Counted from the first letter of the stretch, positions 8,823 to 17,583 are shown. The stretch is DNA of 64,000 nt from Clostridiales bacterium (GCA_004558525.1 SFCQ01000005.1:30987-94986); one strand, 5' to 3'. Notes: generated from the sequence alone by a model not told the origin. A program made the numbers and translations.

Positions 8823-9466
8823 GGCTGGCGCTTATATTCATGCTGTGCCTGAGCATAAGCGGCGCCGCTATGGCGGCTACGCTTAGGGTAGGCTCAAGCG
8901 GAGAAGAGGTTAAGACGCTGCAGACGAAGCTGAAGCGCTGGGGCTACTATACCGGCAGCATAGACGGCGTTTTCGGCTCGGGTACCAAGAAGGCAGTTAT
9001 AGCGTTTCAAAAGAAAAACGGCCTTACGCCGGACGGAATAGTAGGGCCTGCAACGCTTAAGGCGCTAGGTATGCAGAGCAGCGGCGGCTCAAGCGCGAGC
9101 AGCGGCTCAAATACGAACGGAAATCTATATCTGTTGGCAAGACTGGTATACGGAGAGGCGAGAGGCGAGCCGTACAAGGGGCAGGTGGCCGTGGCGGCTG
9201 TTGTGCTGAACAGGGTGAAGAGCAGCAAATTCCCCAACAGCGTGAGCGGCGTGATATACCAAAGCGGCGCATTCAGCGTGGTAAGCGACGGGCAGATAAA
9301 CCTTACGCCGGATGAAACCGCCATAAAGGCCGCGCGCGACGCAATGAACGGCTACGACCCGACGAACGGCTGCCTATACTATTATAACCCCGCAAAGACC
9401 ACCAACAAATGGATGCTGAGCAAGCCGGTGCTTCTGCGGATAGGCAATCACGCGTTTTTCAAATAA
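8792..9466 (+). CDS. sleB: Spore cortex-lytic enzyme SleB
   Basis: 224 residues: a signal peptide (about 1-29), a peptidoglycan-binding domain 1 (about 30-95, with VKTLQTKLKRWGYY and GSGTKKAVIAFQ), a short Ser/Gly linker, and a cell-wall hydrolase-2 catalytic domain (about 110-224) carrying VYGEARGEPYKGQ with the catalytic Glu, and LNRV. SleB is a lytic transglycosylase that cuts cortex muramic-lactam peptidoglycan during germination. GGAGG precedes the ATG inside the spoIIR 3' end. The next gene is its known partner ypeB. Confidence 0.93.
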   Translation: MGKTNVKAWLRLALIFMLCLSISGAAMAATLRVGSSGEEVKTLQTKLKRWGYYTGSIDGVFGSGTKKAVIAFQKKNGLTPDGIVGPATLKALGMQSSGGSSASSGSNTNGNLYLLARLVYGEARGEPYKGQVAVAAVVLNRVKSSKFPNSVSGVIYQSGAFSVVSDGQINLTPDETAIKAARDAMNGYDPTNGCLYYYNPAKTTNKWMLSKPVLLRIGNHAFFK

Positions 9467-9502
9467 GAATTACAGGCATAAGCTTACGGGAGAAAATAAG
9501 AT

Positions 9503-10948
9503 ATGGAACGCTTTGACGGGAATGAATCTGAAAACAAAAAAAACAGAGCGATAGAGAACATGGCTGACGTTGAGCCGGTAGAATACGAAAAAGGCAAGCT
9601 TATAAGGGGCGGCGGCTTCTGGCATGCGGTGAGGACGATAGCGCTGCCTGTGCTGCTGGCTGTGGCGCTTGTGGCCACGGCGCTATGGGGGGACGAGCAA
9701 AGGACGCTTGCCGACGGCTACAGAAGAAACAGCGAAAACATATACAGAAGGGCTTTTACCGAGCTTTGCGACGACATGAGCAACATGCAGACCGCCCTGG
9801 GCAAACTGAGGGTGGCGGCGGCTCCGGGGCAATACATGCTGCTGCTTGACGATATATGGCGGCTTTCCGGCTCCTGCGTGAGCCTGATGAGCCAGATACC
9901 GTCATCGCATATAGATACGGCAGAGCTGAACAGCTTCGTCGTGCGCATAGGCGATTATGCGCGCTCCTTAAGCAAAAAGGCGCTTGAGGGGGAGGAAAGA
10001 AGCGAGGACGATATGAAGCGGCTTGAGGAGCTTTACACAAAATGCGCCGAGATAAGCCGCGAGCTTAACGACAGGCTGAGCATAGGCGACGTGCCTACGG
10101 CGGCAATAACCAACAACGACTACTTTTTAAGCGCCTCCGGCACAGAAGAGGACGACAAGCAGGACGAGGATATAGACAAGTTCCCGACGCTTATATACGA
10201 CGGCCCCTTCAGCGAAAGCAGCGAAAAGCGCGAGGCAAAGGGCCTGGGCGGGGATATGATAGACCAGGAGAAGGCAAAGCAGCAGGCCGAGGCTATAACG
10301 GGCATATCCGGCTTTGAGCTGACGGGCGAGACGGATGGAACGATACCGTCGTGGGACTTTTCCTCAACGGAAAATGACTCAAGAGAGGTGGATATATCCA
10401 TAAGCAAGCAGGGAGGCAAGCTTGTTTGGCTGATGGGCTCCGCCACAGGCACGGCAAACGAGGTGCCGCCTAAGGACAAGGCTGACGAGCTTAAAAATGC
10501 GGCGCTCGAGTGGCTGGGCAAGGCGGGCTTTGACAACATGAAGGCCACATACGCGCAATACTATTCAGGCGCGGCTGTGATCAACTTTGCCGCGACAAAG
10601 GACGAGATAATACTATACAACGACCTTGTAAAGGTATGGGTGGACGTCGATACAAAAGAGATAATAGGCGCGGACGCGAGGAACTATCTTTTCAGCCACT
10701 GCGAAAGGGAGCTGGCGGAGCCTGCGATAAGCCCCGAGGAGGCCGAAGCCAGGGTATCGGTAAATCTTGAAATAGAGTCGAGGGAGCTGGCGCTGATACC
10801 GCTTACGCCCGAAACGGAGAAGCTTTGCTATGAATTTAAGGGCAGATGCGGCGAGGACGAGTACATAGTATACATAGATGCGCAAACAGGCTATGAGCAG
10901 CAGATATTCGTTATAATAAATACCGAAAACGGGCAGCTCACGATATAG
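9503..10948 (+). CDS. ypeB: Germination protein YpeB
   Basis: 481 residues. A single N-terminal membrane segment (about residues 38-57, IALPVLLAVALVATALWG) is followed by a helical region and C-terminal PepSY-like repeats (from about residue 250, with EAITGISGFELTG and AYAQYYSGAAVINF). YpeB is needed for SleB stability and localisation in the spore and holds it inactive until germination. The sleB-ypeB order with a 36-bp gap is the standard arrangement. Confidence 0.9.
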   Translation: MERFDGNESENKKNRAIENMADVEPVEYEKGKLIRGGGFWHAVRTIALPVLLAVALVATALWGDEQRTLADGYRRNSENIYRRAFTELCDDMSNMQTALGKLRVAAAPGQYMLLLDDIWRLSGSCVSLMSQIPSSHIDTAELNSFVVRIGDYARSLSKKALEGEERSEDDMKRLEELYTKCAEISRELNDRLSIGDVPTAAITNNDYFLSASGTEEDDKQDEDIDKFPTLIYDGPFSESSEKREAKGLGGDMIDQEKAKQQAEAITGISGFELTGETDGTIPSWDFSSTENDSREVDISISKQGGKLVWLMGSATGTANEVPPKDKADELKNAALEWLGKAGFDNMKATYAQYYSGAAVINFAATKDEIILYNDLVKVWVDVDTKEIIGADARNYLFSHCERELAEPAISPEEAEARVSVNLEIESRELALIPLTPETEKLCYEFKGRCGEDEYIVYIDAQTGYEQQIFVIINTENGQLTI

Positions 10949-11031
10949 GCTGACAGCTTAAAGCAAAAGCGCCGAAAAGGAAAAAGATTGTTAAAAAACC
11001 AGAAAATGCCGCGATACGGGCAGTAAGGGCA

Positions 11032-11059
11032 TTGACAAGGCCGATAAGACGGTTAAAAT
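11032..11059 (+). promoter_or_regulatory. Sigma-A-type promoter
   Basis: TTGACA at 11032-11037 and TAAAAT at 11054-11059 with a 16-bp spacer, about 40 bp upstream of the next gene. It separates the sporulation genes from the 11-14 kb group. Confidence 0.65.
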
Positions 11060-11097
11060 ATATGTAACAACCGTCATCGCCTTTGGGAGAATTAAGC

Positions 11098-11712
11098 TTG
11101 TTCAACGCATATGATATAGTTACCGAAGCGATAGACCGAGCCACGGAGGGTAAACCGGTGGGGCGGTCTAAAGCTGTTTATTCCCCAAAATGCTTTGGCT
11201 ACAACATAACGCTGCCATATACCGGCGGGGACGCCGGCATGGCCGGGGAGATAAAAGCCGCCTGCAACGCCGCAATGAATAGGGAATACATAGCCGGGGC
11301 GGAAACGCATGCGCGGAGCATATGGCTGAAGCTGGACAAAAAGGAGATAGAGAGCCTGCTCAGAGCGGCTGTACGGGAGCTGCCGGAAGCCGGATTGGCA
11401 GACGGCGACACTATGGCCGGCTTCACACTGATGAAGATGAGGACGCTGGCTAAAAGCGGAGACAGGGGCTTGAGCGAGGATGCGCGCATACTGCACGCGA
11501 TGTGGCTGGCGCTTGGCATAACGGCATTCCATAAGGATAAAAAGAGGACGAGGGCCAGACTTACGGAGGCGTGCAAAGCGATAGACGGCATGTTTTCAGG
11601 CTTTGCGCCGGATAAACGCGCAAGCGCAAGGGCCATGAACGGGCTTGCCGGCATGGCGGCGCACAAGCTTATATACGCAGGGATAATTATAGAGGAGGAT
11701 GGATATATATGA
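11098..11712 (+). CDS. Protein of unknown function
   Basis: 204 residues starting at TTG (11098). This start is chosen because GGGAGA lies 7 bases upstream; a TTG at 11083 overlaps that ribosome-binding site and is less likely. I do not recognise the family. It is a soluble, mostly helical-looking protein with a short aromatic/Gly region (FGYNITLPYTGGDAG) and no signal peptide or membrane segment. The stop overlaps the ATG of the metallo-beta-lactamase-fold gene by 4 bp, so the two are translationally coupled. It may work with that hydrolase. Confidence 0.75.
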   Translation: MFNAYDIVTEAIDRATEGKPVGRSKAVYSPKCFGYNITLPYTGGDAGMAGEIKAACNAAMNREYIAGAETHARSIWLKLDKKEIESLLRAAVRELPEAGLADGDTMAGFTLMKMRTLAKSGDRGLSEDARILHAMWLALGITAFHKDKKRTRARLTEACKAIDGMFSGFAPDKRASARAMNGLAGMAAHKLIYAGIIIEEDGYI

Positions 11713-12356
11713 CTATTAAATGGCTTGGACACAGCTGCTTTTTGATGACTACGGACAACGGGACAAGGATAATGACGGACCCATGCGACCCTGATACGGG
11801 CTATAATATAAAGCCCGTGGAATGCGACATACTTACGATAAGCCACGATCATCACGACCACAACTATGCGGCGCTTGCGCTCGGCGAGCCCGTCAGGATA
11901 GATAGCAGCGGCGAATACAGAGTGAAGGACGTGAGCATAACCGGCATAAACACATGGCATGACGATGCGAAGGGCAAAAAGCGCGGAGAGAACATTGTGT
12001 TCGTATTTGAATTTGACATGATGAGGATAGTGCATCTTGGCGACCTTGGCGAGGTGCCGGACGCGGAGACGCTTAAAAAGATAGGCCATACGGACGTGCT
12101 GCTGACGCCCGTGGGCGGGGTATACACGATAGATGCAAAAGGGGCCAAGGCCGTGGCGGACGCGCTTAAGCCCAAGGTGATAATACCTATGCACTACAGG
12201 ACCCCCGCGCTGGCATTTGACCTTGAGGATCTATCAAAATGCATAGCGCTTGTAAAGGATAGGCCAATACACTATATACGCAACAGCGAGGCGCACCTGA
12301 GTAAGGACTCGCTTGGTACGGACAGGGTGATAACCCTTGAATACGCCAAGGAATAA
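11709..12356 (+). CDS. Metallo-beta-lactamase-fold, metal-dependent hydrolase (UlaG/YtkL-like)
   Basis: 215 residues. The metal-binding HxHxDH motif appears as SHDHHDHNY near residue 44, with further ligands in HLGDLGE (about residue 100) and IIPMHYRTP (about residue 158). The N-terminus MTIKWLGHSCFLM is typical of the UlaG-like, YtkL-like branch of the superfamily. These are cytoplasmic hydrolases with varied phosphodiester or lactone substrates, so the actual substrate is unknown. It overlaps the preceding unknown gene by 4 bp. Confidence 0.88.
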   Translation: MTIKWLGHSCFLMTTDNGTRIMTDPCDPDTGYNIKPVECDILTISHDHHDHNYAALALGEPVRIDSSGEYRVKDVSITGINTWHDDAKGKKRGENIVFVFEFDMMRIVHLGDLGEVPDAETLKKIGHTDVLLTPVGGVYTIDAKGAKAVADALKPKVIIPMHYRTPALAFDLEDLSKCIALVKDRPIHYIRNSEAHLSKDSLGTDRVITLEYAKE

Positions 12357-12382
12357 ACAGGCTTATAATCAATAAAGGACAG

Positions 12383-14302
12383 ATGGACAACAGCGTTTTT
12401 GCAAGGCATGATTCCAGGCTGAAGGAGTTCCGCAGGCCATTCGGCGCGGCACGCGAGGGCGAAAGCATAAGGCTTTATATAGAAGCGCAGGGCGTTGCGC
12501 GGGCAAAGCTGAGGCTTTGGAGGGAAAACAGGCAGGAGATAATTGAAGGCGAAAAATGCGGCGGAGGCTTTACCTTCGCCTTTTTGACCGGCGGAGCGGG
12601 AATAATCTGGTACTATTTTATACTTGAGACAAAGGACGGCACGCGCTATTTGGGCTCAAGCTCCCCGCTTGGCTGCGGGGACTCCAGGATAAGCGAAAAC
12701 GAGCCGAACTCATGGCAGATAACGGTTTATCAGGCCCGTTTTGAGACGCCGGAAAGCGCGAAGGGCGCTATGGCTTACCAGATATTTCCGGACAGGTTCT
12801 TTAAGAGGGGCAGGGGCGGCCTTGCGCGCACGCAAAGAAGGGAAGCGCTGAACTGGGACACGGTCGCGCACGAGGATTGGGACGAGGAGGTAATGTATAC
12901 CCCGCTGCCAAACAAAAGGGACTACGACCCATGCGATTTTTACGGCGGCGACCTTGACGGGATAAGCGCCAAGCTTGATTACCTTGCAGAGATAGGCGTT
13001 ACGCACATATATCTTAACCCGATATTTGAGGCGCAGGCCAACCACAGATACAACACGGGCGACTACCACAGGGTAGACGAGATGCTCGGCGGCGAGGAGG
13101 CGCTGAAAAGGCTCATCGCAGAGGCTAAAAAAAGAGGCATAAGGCTAATGCTTGACGGCGTGTTTTCGCACACCGGGGCCGAGAGCGCATACTTTAATAA
13201 AACGGGCAGGTATCCCGGGCTTGGCGCGTATCAGGGCGAAGGTTCCGCCTACTATAGTTGGTACGGCTTTGAGCATTTTCCGGACAAGTATGCTTGCTGG
13301 TGGGGATTTGAATCGCTGCCGGAGGTAAACGAGCTTGACAGGGGGTATATGGCGTTCATAGCGGGAGTTGTAGACCATTACGCAAAGCTTGGCATAGATA
13401 GCTGGAGGCTTGACGTTGCGGACGAGCTGCCTGACGAGTTTATAGCGTTCCTGAGAAGGGAGCTTAAGAGCCGCTGCCGCGACGGGCTTTTGATAGGAGA
13501 GGTATGGGAGGATGCCTCCACAAAGTGCGGGCCAAACGGAAGAAGGCGCTATACCGACGGGCATGAGCTTGACGGGGTTATGAATTACCCGTTTATGGAG
13601 GCTGTATACGGCTTTTTGTTGAACAGGATAGACGCGCCCGAGCTTGCGCTCCGGCTTACGGCGCTTAGGCAGAATTACCCGAAGGCATTTTATGAATCGA
13701 GCCTGAGCATGCTTTCAAGCCACGATACGCTAAGGCTTTTGACAGCCCTGTCCGGCGCGCCGGACAGGAACGCCATATCAAGAGAAGAACAGGCCGTATA
13801 CAGGCCGGACGCGGACATGCTGAGGATAGGCAAAAAGCGGGTAACGCAGGCTCAGCTGATACAGCTTCTGCACCCGGGCATACCGTGCGTATACTATGGG
13901 GACGAAGCCGGAATGGAGGGCATGGCGGACCCATTCAGCAGGAGGACATATCCCTGGGGAAAAGAGGACGAAGAAATAAAGGGCAGGTTTATGACTATTG
14001 CCAGGCTGAGAAGGGAAAGCGACGCGATAAGATACGGCAAATGCTGCTTTGCATATAAAAACGAAGATGTGTTCATTATACTTAGGAGCATGGAAAAAAG
14101 CTGCGCAATGGGTATAGTTAACAGGAGCGGGCGCGAAAAGAGCTTTTATATAGACAGGAGCGACTTTTCGTATGGACCCGACGCGGACGGGGTGATGCTG
14201 GATACAGGCGTAAGCGACGTGCTTGACGGGGGCAGCAAGACGGGCGAAAACGGCAGAATGTTTATAAGAATCAAGCCCTACTCGGCGATGCTGCTATGTT
14301 GA
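12383..14302 (+). CDS. GH13 alpha-glucan hydrolase (neopullulanase / cyclomaltodextrinase-like)
   Basis: 639 residues, the usual length for the neopullulanase-maltogenic amylase group. The N-terminal 110 residues look like a CBM34-type beta-sandwich. The (beta/alpha)8 barrel begins at MAYQIFPDRFF, a group hallmark. The four conserved regions are visible: DGVFSHTG (I), SWRLDVADEL with the nucleophile Asp (II), LIGEVWED with the acid/base Glu (III) and LSSHDTLRLL (IV). There is no signal peptide, so it is probably an intracellular enzyme acting on imported maltodextrins or cyclodextrins. Neighbours give no further clue to the substrate. Confidence 0.92.
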   Translation: MDNSVFARHDSRLKEFRRPFGAAREGESIRLYIEAQGVARAKLRLWRENRQEIIEGEKCGGGFTFAFLTGGAGIIWYYFILETKDGTRYLGSSSPLGCGDSRISENEPNSWQITVYQARFETPESAKGAMAYQIFPDRFFKRGRGGLARTQRREALNWDTVAHEDWDEEVMYTPLPNKRDYDPCDFYGGDLDGISAKLDYLAEIGVTHIYLNPIFEAQANHRYNTGDYHRVDEMLGGEEALKRLIAEAKKRGIRLMLDGVFSHTGAESAYFNKTGRYPGLGAYQGEGSAYYSWYGFEHFPDKYACWWGFESLPEVNELDRGYMAFIAGVVDHYAKLGIDSWRLDVADELPDEFIAFLRRELKSRCRDGLLIGEVWEDASTKCGPNGRRRYTDGHELDGVMNYPFMEAVYGFLLNRIDAPELALRLTALRQNYPKAFYESSLSMLSSHDTLRLLTALSGAPDRNAISREEQAVYRPDADMLRIGKKRVTQAQLIQLLHPGIPCVYYGDEAGMEGMADPFSRRTYPWGKEDEEIKGRFMTIARLRRESDAIRYGKCCFAYKNEDVFIILRSMEKSCAMGIVNRSGREKSFYIDRSDFSYGPDADGVMLDTGVSDVLDGGSKTGENGRMFIRIKPYSAMLLC

Positions 14303-14398
14303 AATGCCGCCGCCATTATGATAGAATAAACTGACCAATGAAGGAAGCTGCCCGAAGGGGGCGGATAAGGTTTAGAATAAACTACGGAGGATAACACA

Positions 14399-14596
14399 AT
14401 GGTTGAAAAGACTATGACCATCGAAGAGATACTGCGCCAGGACGAAGGCCTTGCCAACATACTGCTGGCGAGCGGCATGCACTGCCTTGGCTGCGTTATG
14501 GCCAGCGGCGAAAACCTTGAGCAGGCCTGCGCGGTACACGGCATAGACGCCGATGCGCTAACTAAGCAGCTGAACGATTATCTTGCAAACAAATAA
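14399..14596 (+). CDS. DUF1858 (hydrid-cluster-associated redox disulfide) small protein
   Basis: 65 residues covering one DUF1858 domain: ILASGMHCLGC-like centre with a CxxC pair (MHCLGCVMA) and the typical ending DALTKQLNDYLA. Such proteins are associated with redox or hybrid-cluster proteins, but no biochemical role is established. The start follows GGAGG. Two direct repeats of AGAATAAACT lie in the 96-bp upstream gap, plus a small GC hairpin. Confidence 0.85.
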   Translation: MVEKTMTIEEILRQDEGLANILLASGMHCLGCVMASGENLEQACAVHGIDADALTKQLNDYLANK

Positions 14597-14602
14597 GCTG
14601 CT

Positions 14603-15082
14603 GTGAACGCAAAAAAGCTTGCAAGGGGGGCCATAACGGCCGCCCTTTATGCATTGATAACGGTAGCGATAGCGCCTATAAGCTCGGGGCTGATGCAGCT
14701 AAGGCTTTCGGAAGGGCTATGCGTGCTGCCCTATTTTGCGCCCGAAACGGCGATAGGGCTTTTTGTGGGCTGCGTAGCTGCGAATCTTATAACCGGCGCA
14801 ATGTGGCTGGACGTTGTGTTCGGCAGCCTTGCTACGCTTGCCGCAGGGCTTATCACGGCCATGATAGGAAAAAGGGGGCTTTCAAAATGGATAGCGCCGC
14901 TGCCGGCGGTGATAATAAACGCGCTGGTGATAGGGGCGGTGCTGTGCTACGGATACAAGGTGGGCGCGGAATATTATGCTTGCGCATTGTATGTTGCGCT
15001 TGGCGAGGCCATAAGCTGCTACGCCGTGGGCATGCCGGTATGCGCCGCGATAAGGCCGATAGAAAAGAAGCTGTTCGGCTGA
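14603..15082 (+). CDS. queT: QueT-family membrane transporter (queuosine precursor)
   Basis: 159 residues, almost entirely membrane segments (about five), with the family-typical LRLSEGLCVLPYFAPETAIGLFVGC near residues 33-57. QueT proteins are the substrate-binding subunits of ECF-type transporters for queuosine precursors. The start is GTG, six bases after the DUF1858 stop. I found no convincing preQ1 riboswitch upstream, so substrate specificity rests on family resemblance. A QueG-like protein is encoded at 30 kb in the same window. Confidence 0.85.
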   Translation: MNAKKLARGAITAALYALITVAIAPISSGLMQLRLSEGLCVLPYFAPETAIGLFVGCVAANLITGAMWLDVVFGSLATLAAGLITAMIGKRGLSKWIAPLPAVIINALVIGAVLCYGYKVGAEYYACALYVALGEAISCYAVGMPVCAAIRPIEKKLFG

Positions 15083-15092
15083 TTTTTGGACC

Positions 15093-15135
15093 TTTGCGCA
15101 CAGTTTGCACACAATTGGCGCACGTTTTGGCGCAC
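15093..15135 (+). repeat. Four helically phased direct repeats, TTKGCRCAC
   Basis: TTTGCGCAC (15093), TTTGCACAC (15104), TTGGCGCAC (15115) and TTGGCGCAC (15127), spaced 11, 11 and 12 bp. They end 33 bp upstream of the -35 box of the phage-like cluster promoter. The regular one-turn spacing suggests a cooperatively bound activator or repressor. Confidence 0.75.
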
Positions 15136-15168
15136 AAAGCCGCAGCAAAAGACGCATGTTTTTTGCCG

Positions 15169-15197
15169 TTGAAATGCGCAGACGCATAAGCTATAAT
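15169..15197 (+). promoter_or_regulatory. Strong sigma-A promoter of the phage-like cluster
   Basis: TTGAAA at 15169-15174 and a perfect TATAAT at 15192-15197 with the optimal 17-bp spacer. Transcription should begin near 15204, just before two tandem hairpins. Confidence 0.8.
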
Positions 15198-15207
15198 TAA
15201 CACGCTG

Positions 15208-15255
15208 GAAGAACAGGCAAGGGAGCTATCCCAAACCCGTTCTTCTTTTATTTTT
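15208..15255 (+). terminator. Leader hairpin 1 (terminator-like)
   Basis: GAAGAAC (15208-15214) pairs with GTTCTTC (15239-15245), with an internal GGGA-gcta-TCCC hairpin, followed by a T-rich tail (15246-15255). It lies immediately after the predicted transcription start, which is typical of attenuators or short regulatory RNAs. Confidence 0.65.
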
Positions 15256-15259
15256 GGCG

Positions 15260-15287
15260 AGCGCCGGCCGTAACGGGCGCTTTTTTT
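15260..15287 (+). terminator. Leader hairpin 2 (intrinsic terminator)
   Basis: AGCGCC (15260-15265) pairs with GGCGCT (15276-15281) around a 10-nt loop and runs into seven Ts. It is located between the promoter and the first gene of the phage-like cluster (start 15319). Confidence 0.75.
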
Positions 15288-15318
15288 GTGCGTAAAACGC
15301 GCACGGAAAGGAGACGCG

Positions 15319-15966
15319 ATGAACTTAAGGACAGATGTGCCGCATGAGCTGCCTGATACGGAGCTTAAAAGCAAGGGGCGCGGCGCGGTGAAGGAGGCCC
15401 TAATGCAGCTTAGGGCCGAGGGGTATCCCGTTGAACTGCCGAAGGAGGCGGCAGAGGATACGGACGAGGAGCAGCTTAGCGCCGAAGCGGTGCGCGAGGC
15501 CTATGAAAACAGCATAGAGTACAGGCTCGGCTGCGAGATAATGGACGGGCTGACCCAGAGCTACGGATTGAGCAGCGAGGATGCGGAGGCAATGCTGACG
15601 GGAGAGTATTCGCCAAAAAGCTGCCAGATTATAGCCTCAAGAGCTGCCGAGGTGCTCAGCAGGCTGAACGCTGAAAACAAGCTTAAAAGGCCGATAGACA
15701 GCTACCTTGAGGAGGAGGGCTTTCTTTCAATGCTCAGGCAGATGCCCGTTGAGCTTGCGGTGAGGATAAAGGAGGCCGAATGGGAGGCCGAGGGCGCAAG
15801 CAACGCAAGAAGCGACGGCGAGAGGAACGCAATAGAAAAGCTGCGCGCACGCCAGGCGCTGCCGGCGCCGATGCGCACCATAATCCCAGCCAGCGCCGAG
15901 CCTGACTTCGCTACCATGTCAAGCGAGGAATTCAAGCGATTTAAGCAGAGGCATTTCGGCCAGTAA
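15319..15966 (+). CDS. Phage-like protein of unknown function, first gene of the particle cluster
   Basis: 215 residues starting at an ATG preceded by AAAGGAG. Highly charged and mostly helical, with no membrane segment and no recognised domain. The position directly before the major capsid gene is where scaffolding or head-assembly proteins are often encoded, and its Glu/Ala-rich helical character would fit a scaffold, but this is inference. It does not look like a portal, which would be two to three times longer. Confidence 0.7.
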   Translation: MNLRTDVPHELPDTELKSKGRGAVKEALMQLRAEGYPVELPKEAAEDTDEEQLSAEAVREAYENSIEYRLGCEIMDGLTQSYGLSSEDAEAMLTGEYSPKSCQIIASRAAEVLSRLNAENKLKRPIDSYLEEEGFLSMLRQMPVELAVRIKEAEWEAEGASNARSDGERNAIEKLRARQALPAPMRTIIPASAEPDFATMSSEEFKRFKQRHFGQ

Positions 15967-16034
15967 GCGGCAAAGCAGAGCCGGAACAGAAACAGAAAAT
16001 CAAAAGCTGAAACAAAAAGAAAGGAAATAAAACA

Positions 16035-17228
16035 ATGAACACCAACACCACTTTTTCTACATCAGATAGCACCGGCCTCAACAAGCAGTACTTCGACAGG
16101 CAGCTTCTTGAAGGCGCTAAGACCCGCTTCGTATTCACCAAGTACGGCCAGAAGCGAACCGTCCCCCTCAACAACGGCAAGAGGGTGGAGTTCCGCCGAT
16201 GGAACCTTTTTGACATTGACGACAAGATGTGCGCCCTTGAGGAGGGCAGGACTCCGGACGGGCAGTCCCTTTCCCAGAGCAGCGTTGAGGCAGGGCTTAC
16301 CCAGTACGGCGCATATGTCGAGATAAGCGACCTGCTTGAGGATACCGCCTACGACAAGGTGCTTAGCGACAGCGCGGAGCTGCTTGGCGAGCAGATAGGC
16401 ACCGTTATGGAATGGGTCACCCGAGACGCAATTTCAAGCGGCAACAACGTGCAGCGCGTGGGCGGCAAGTCCAGCCGAAGCGAGATAGCCGCAACGGATA
16501 CGCTGACTGTAAACGAGGTGAGGAAGGCCGTGCGCACGCTCAAAAAGGCCAAGGCGCGCCCCTTCACTATGGACGGGCGCAGGCCCCACTATGTTTGCAT
16601 ATGCTCCCCTGACGCGGTGTACGACCTGCAGAACGATTCGCTTTGGCAGGATGTTTCCAAGTATTCCAATGCCGAAAGCATATACACCGGCGAGATCGGC
16701 AGGCTTTTCGGCGTGGTATTTGTTGAATCCACTGAAGCCAAGGTGATACACCAGGCGGTACACACCAAGGTGGCGAGCCACACAGCCAACAGCGCGGACA
16801 TTACGCTTGCTGAGATAAGCGACGCCGCTGCCGCCTACATGGGCCGCGAAGGCGCCAGGATAAACATAGGCGACAACGAGTATACCGTGAAGAGCGTAGA
16901 CAAGGCCAATAATATGATAACCCTTACCGCCGCCGTGACCACCGCAATAGCCGCCGATACCGTTGTATACAGCAAGGAGGCCGGCGCGCTTGCAAGCGAC
17001 AAGACCGCCGCAGACGTACACATGACCCTTATATTTGGCAAGGACGCATACGGCGTTATAGACCTTGAGAACGGCGCGATGGAGAGCATAGTAAAGCCCC
17101 GCGGCAGCGCAGGCGCGGACGACCCGCTGAATCAGCGTTCCACAGTAGGCGCGAAGGTAACGGGCTTTGCGGCAGTTATACTGAACGATCTGTGGATAGT
17201 GCGCATAGAGCATGGCGTAAGCGCCTGA
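16035..17228 (+). CDS. Major capsid protein, N4-gp56 family
   Basis: 397 residues. The N-terminal 150 residues carry the N4-gp56 family pattern: LNKQYFDRQLLEGAK, FTKYGQKRTVPLNNGKRVEF, the RW-LFDIDDKMCALEEG segment, LTQYGAYVEISDLLEDT and a helical VMEWVTRDAISSGNN. This family forms the HK97-like capsid shell of N4-like podoviruses and many gut phages and prophages. A stretch of Ala/Asp/Thr-rich sequence near residues 270-320 may be an insertion domain. The start follows AAGGAAA. The reading frame is intact and full length, and codon use resembles the host genes around it. Confidence 0.88.
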   Translation: MNTNTTFSTSDSTGLNKQYFDRQLLEGAKTRFVFTKYGQKRTVPLNNGKRVEFRRWNLFDIDDKMCALEEGRTPDGQSLSQSSVEAGLTQYGAYVEISDLLEDTAYDKVLSDSAELLGEQIGTVMEWVTRDAISSGNNVQRVGGKSSRSEIAATDTLTVNEVRKAVRTLKKAKARPFTMDGRRPHYVCICSPDAVYDLQNDSLWQDVSKYSNAESIYTGEIGRLFGVVFVESTEAKVIHQAVHTKVASHTANSADITLAEISDAAAAYMGREGARINIGDNEYTVKSVDKANNMITLTAAVTTAIAADTVVYSKEAGALASDKTAADVHMTLIFGKDAYGVIDLENGAMESIVKPRGSAGADDPLNQRSTVGAKVTGFAAVILNDLWIVRIEHGVSA

Positions 17229-17287
17229 TGCGGCTTTATTAAAAATCAGGAAGAGCAAACAGATAAGCATATAAGGAGGGAAGGAGC

Positions 17288-17572
17288 ATGGACATGATGA
17301 GCGAAAGGGAAATGGAACGCGAAATCAGCGCCGCGCTCGACGCTCAGCGCGCCGAGGAACAGGTTGAAATCATGCTCGCTAAGCTTCCGGGGGTAAGCAA
17401 TTACCCCTGGGAGGGCGCGCTGAACGGCCACTTTTACAGGATAAAAAGGGGAGTCAGGGTGAGAGTGCCAAGGAGCATAGCTGAGCTGATAAGCGAAAAC
17501 GAGCGCATATGCGAGGAAAGCCGGAGCGAGCTGAACGAATACGCGAAAGGCGCGGGCAAAAGGCTTGGATAA
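17288..17572 (+). CDS. Small phage-like protein, unknown function
   Basis: 94 residues, acidic helical N-terminus and a compact middle (YPWEGALNGHFYRIKRG). AAGGAGGGAAGGAG lies directly upstream. It sits between the capsid gene and a connector-like gene, so a head-joining or decoration role is possible. I do not recognise the family. Confidence 0.7.
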   Translation: MDMMSEREMEREISAALDAQRAEEQVEIMLAKLPGVSNYPWEGALNGHFYRIKRGVRVRVPRSIAELISENERICEESRSELNEYAKGAGKRLG

Positions 17573-17583
17573 GGGGTGAGGAT

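Noticed and set aside
9070..9120. Short AGCAGCGGC-type repeats in sleB as a mobile or CRISPR-like repeat
   Set aside because: They encode the Ser/Gly linker between the binding and catalytic domains of SleB.
14303..14398. preQ1 riboswitch for the queT operon
   Set aside because: Only a small GC hairpin and a duplicated AGAATAAACT are present; no preQ1 aptamer pattern was recognised.
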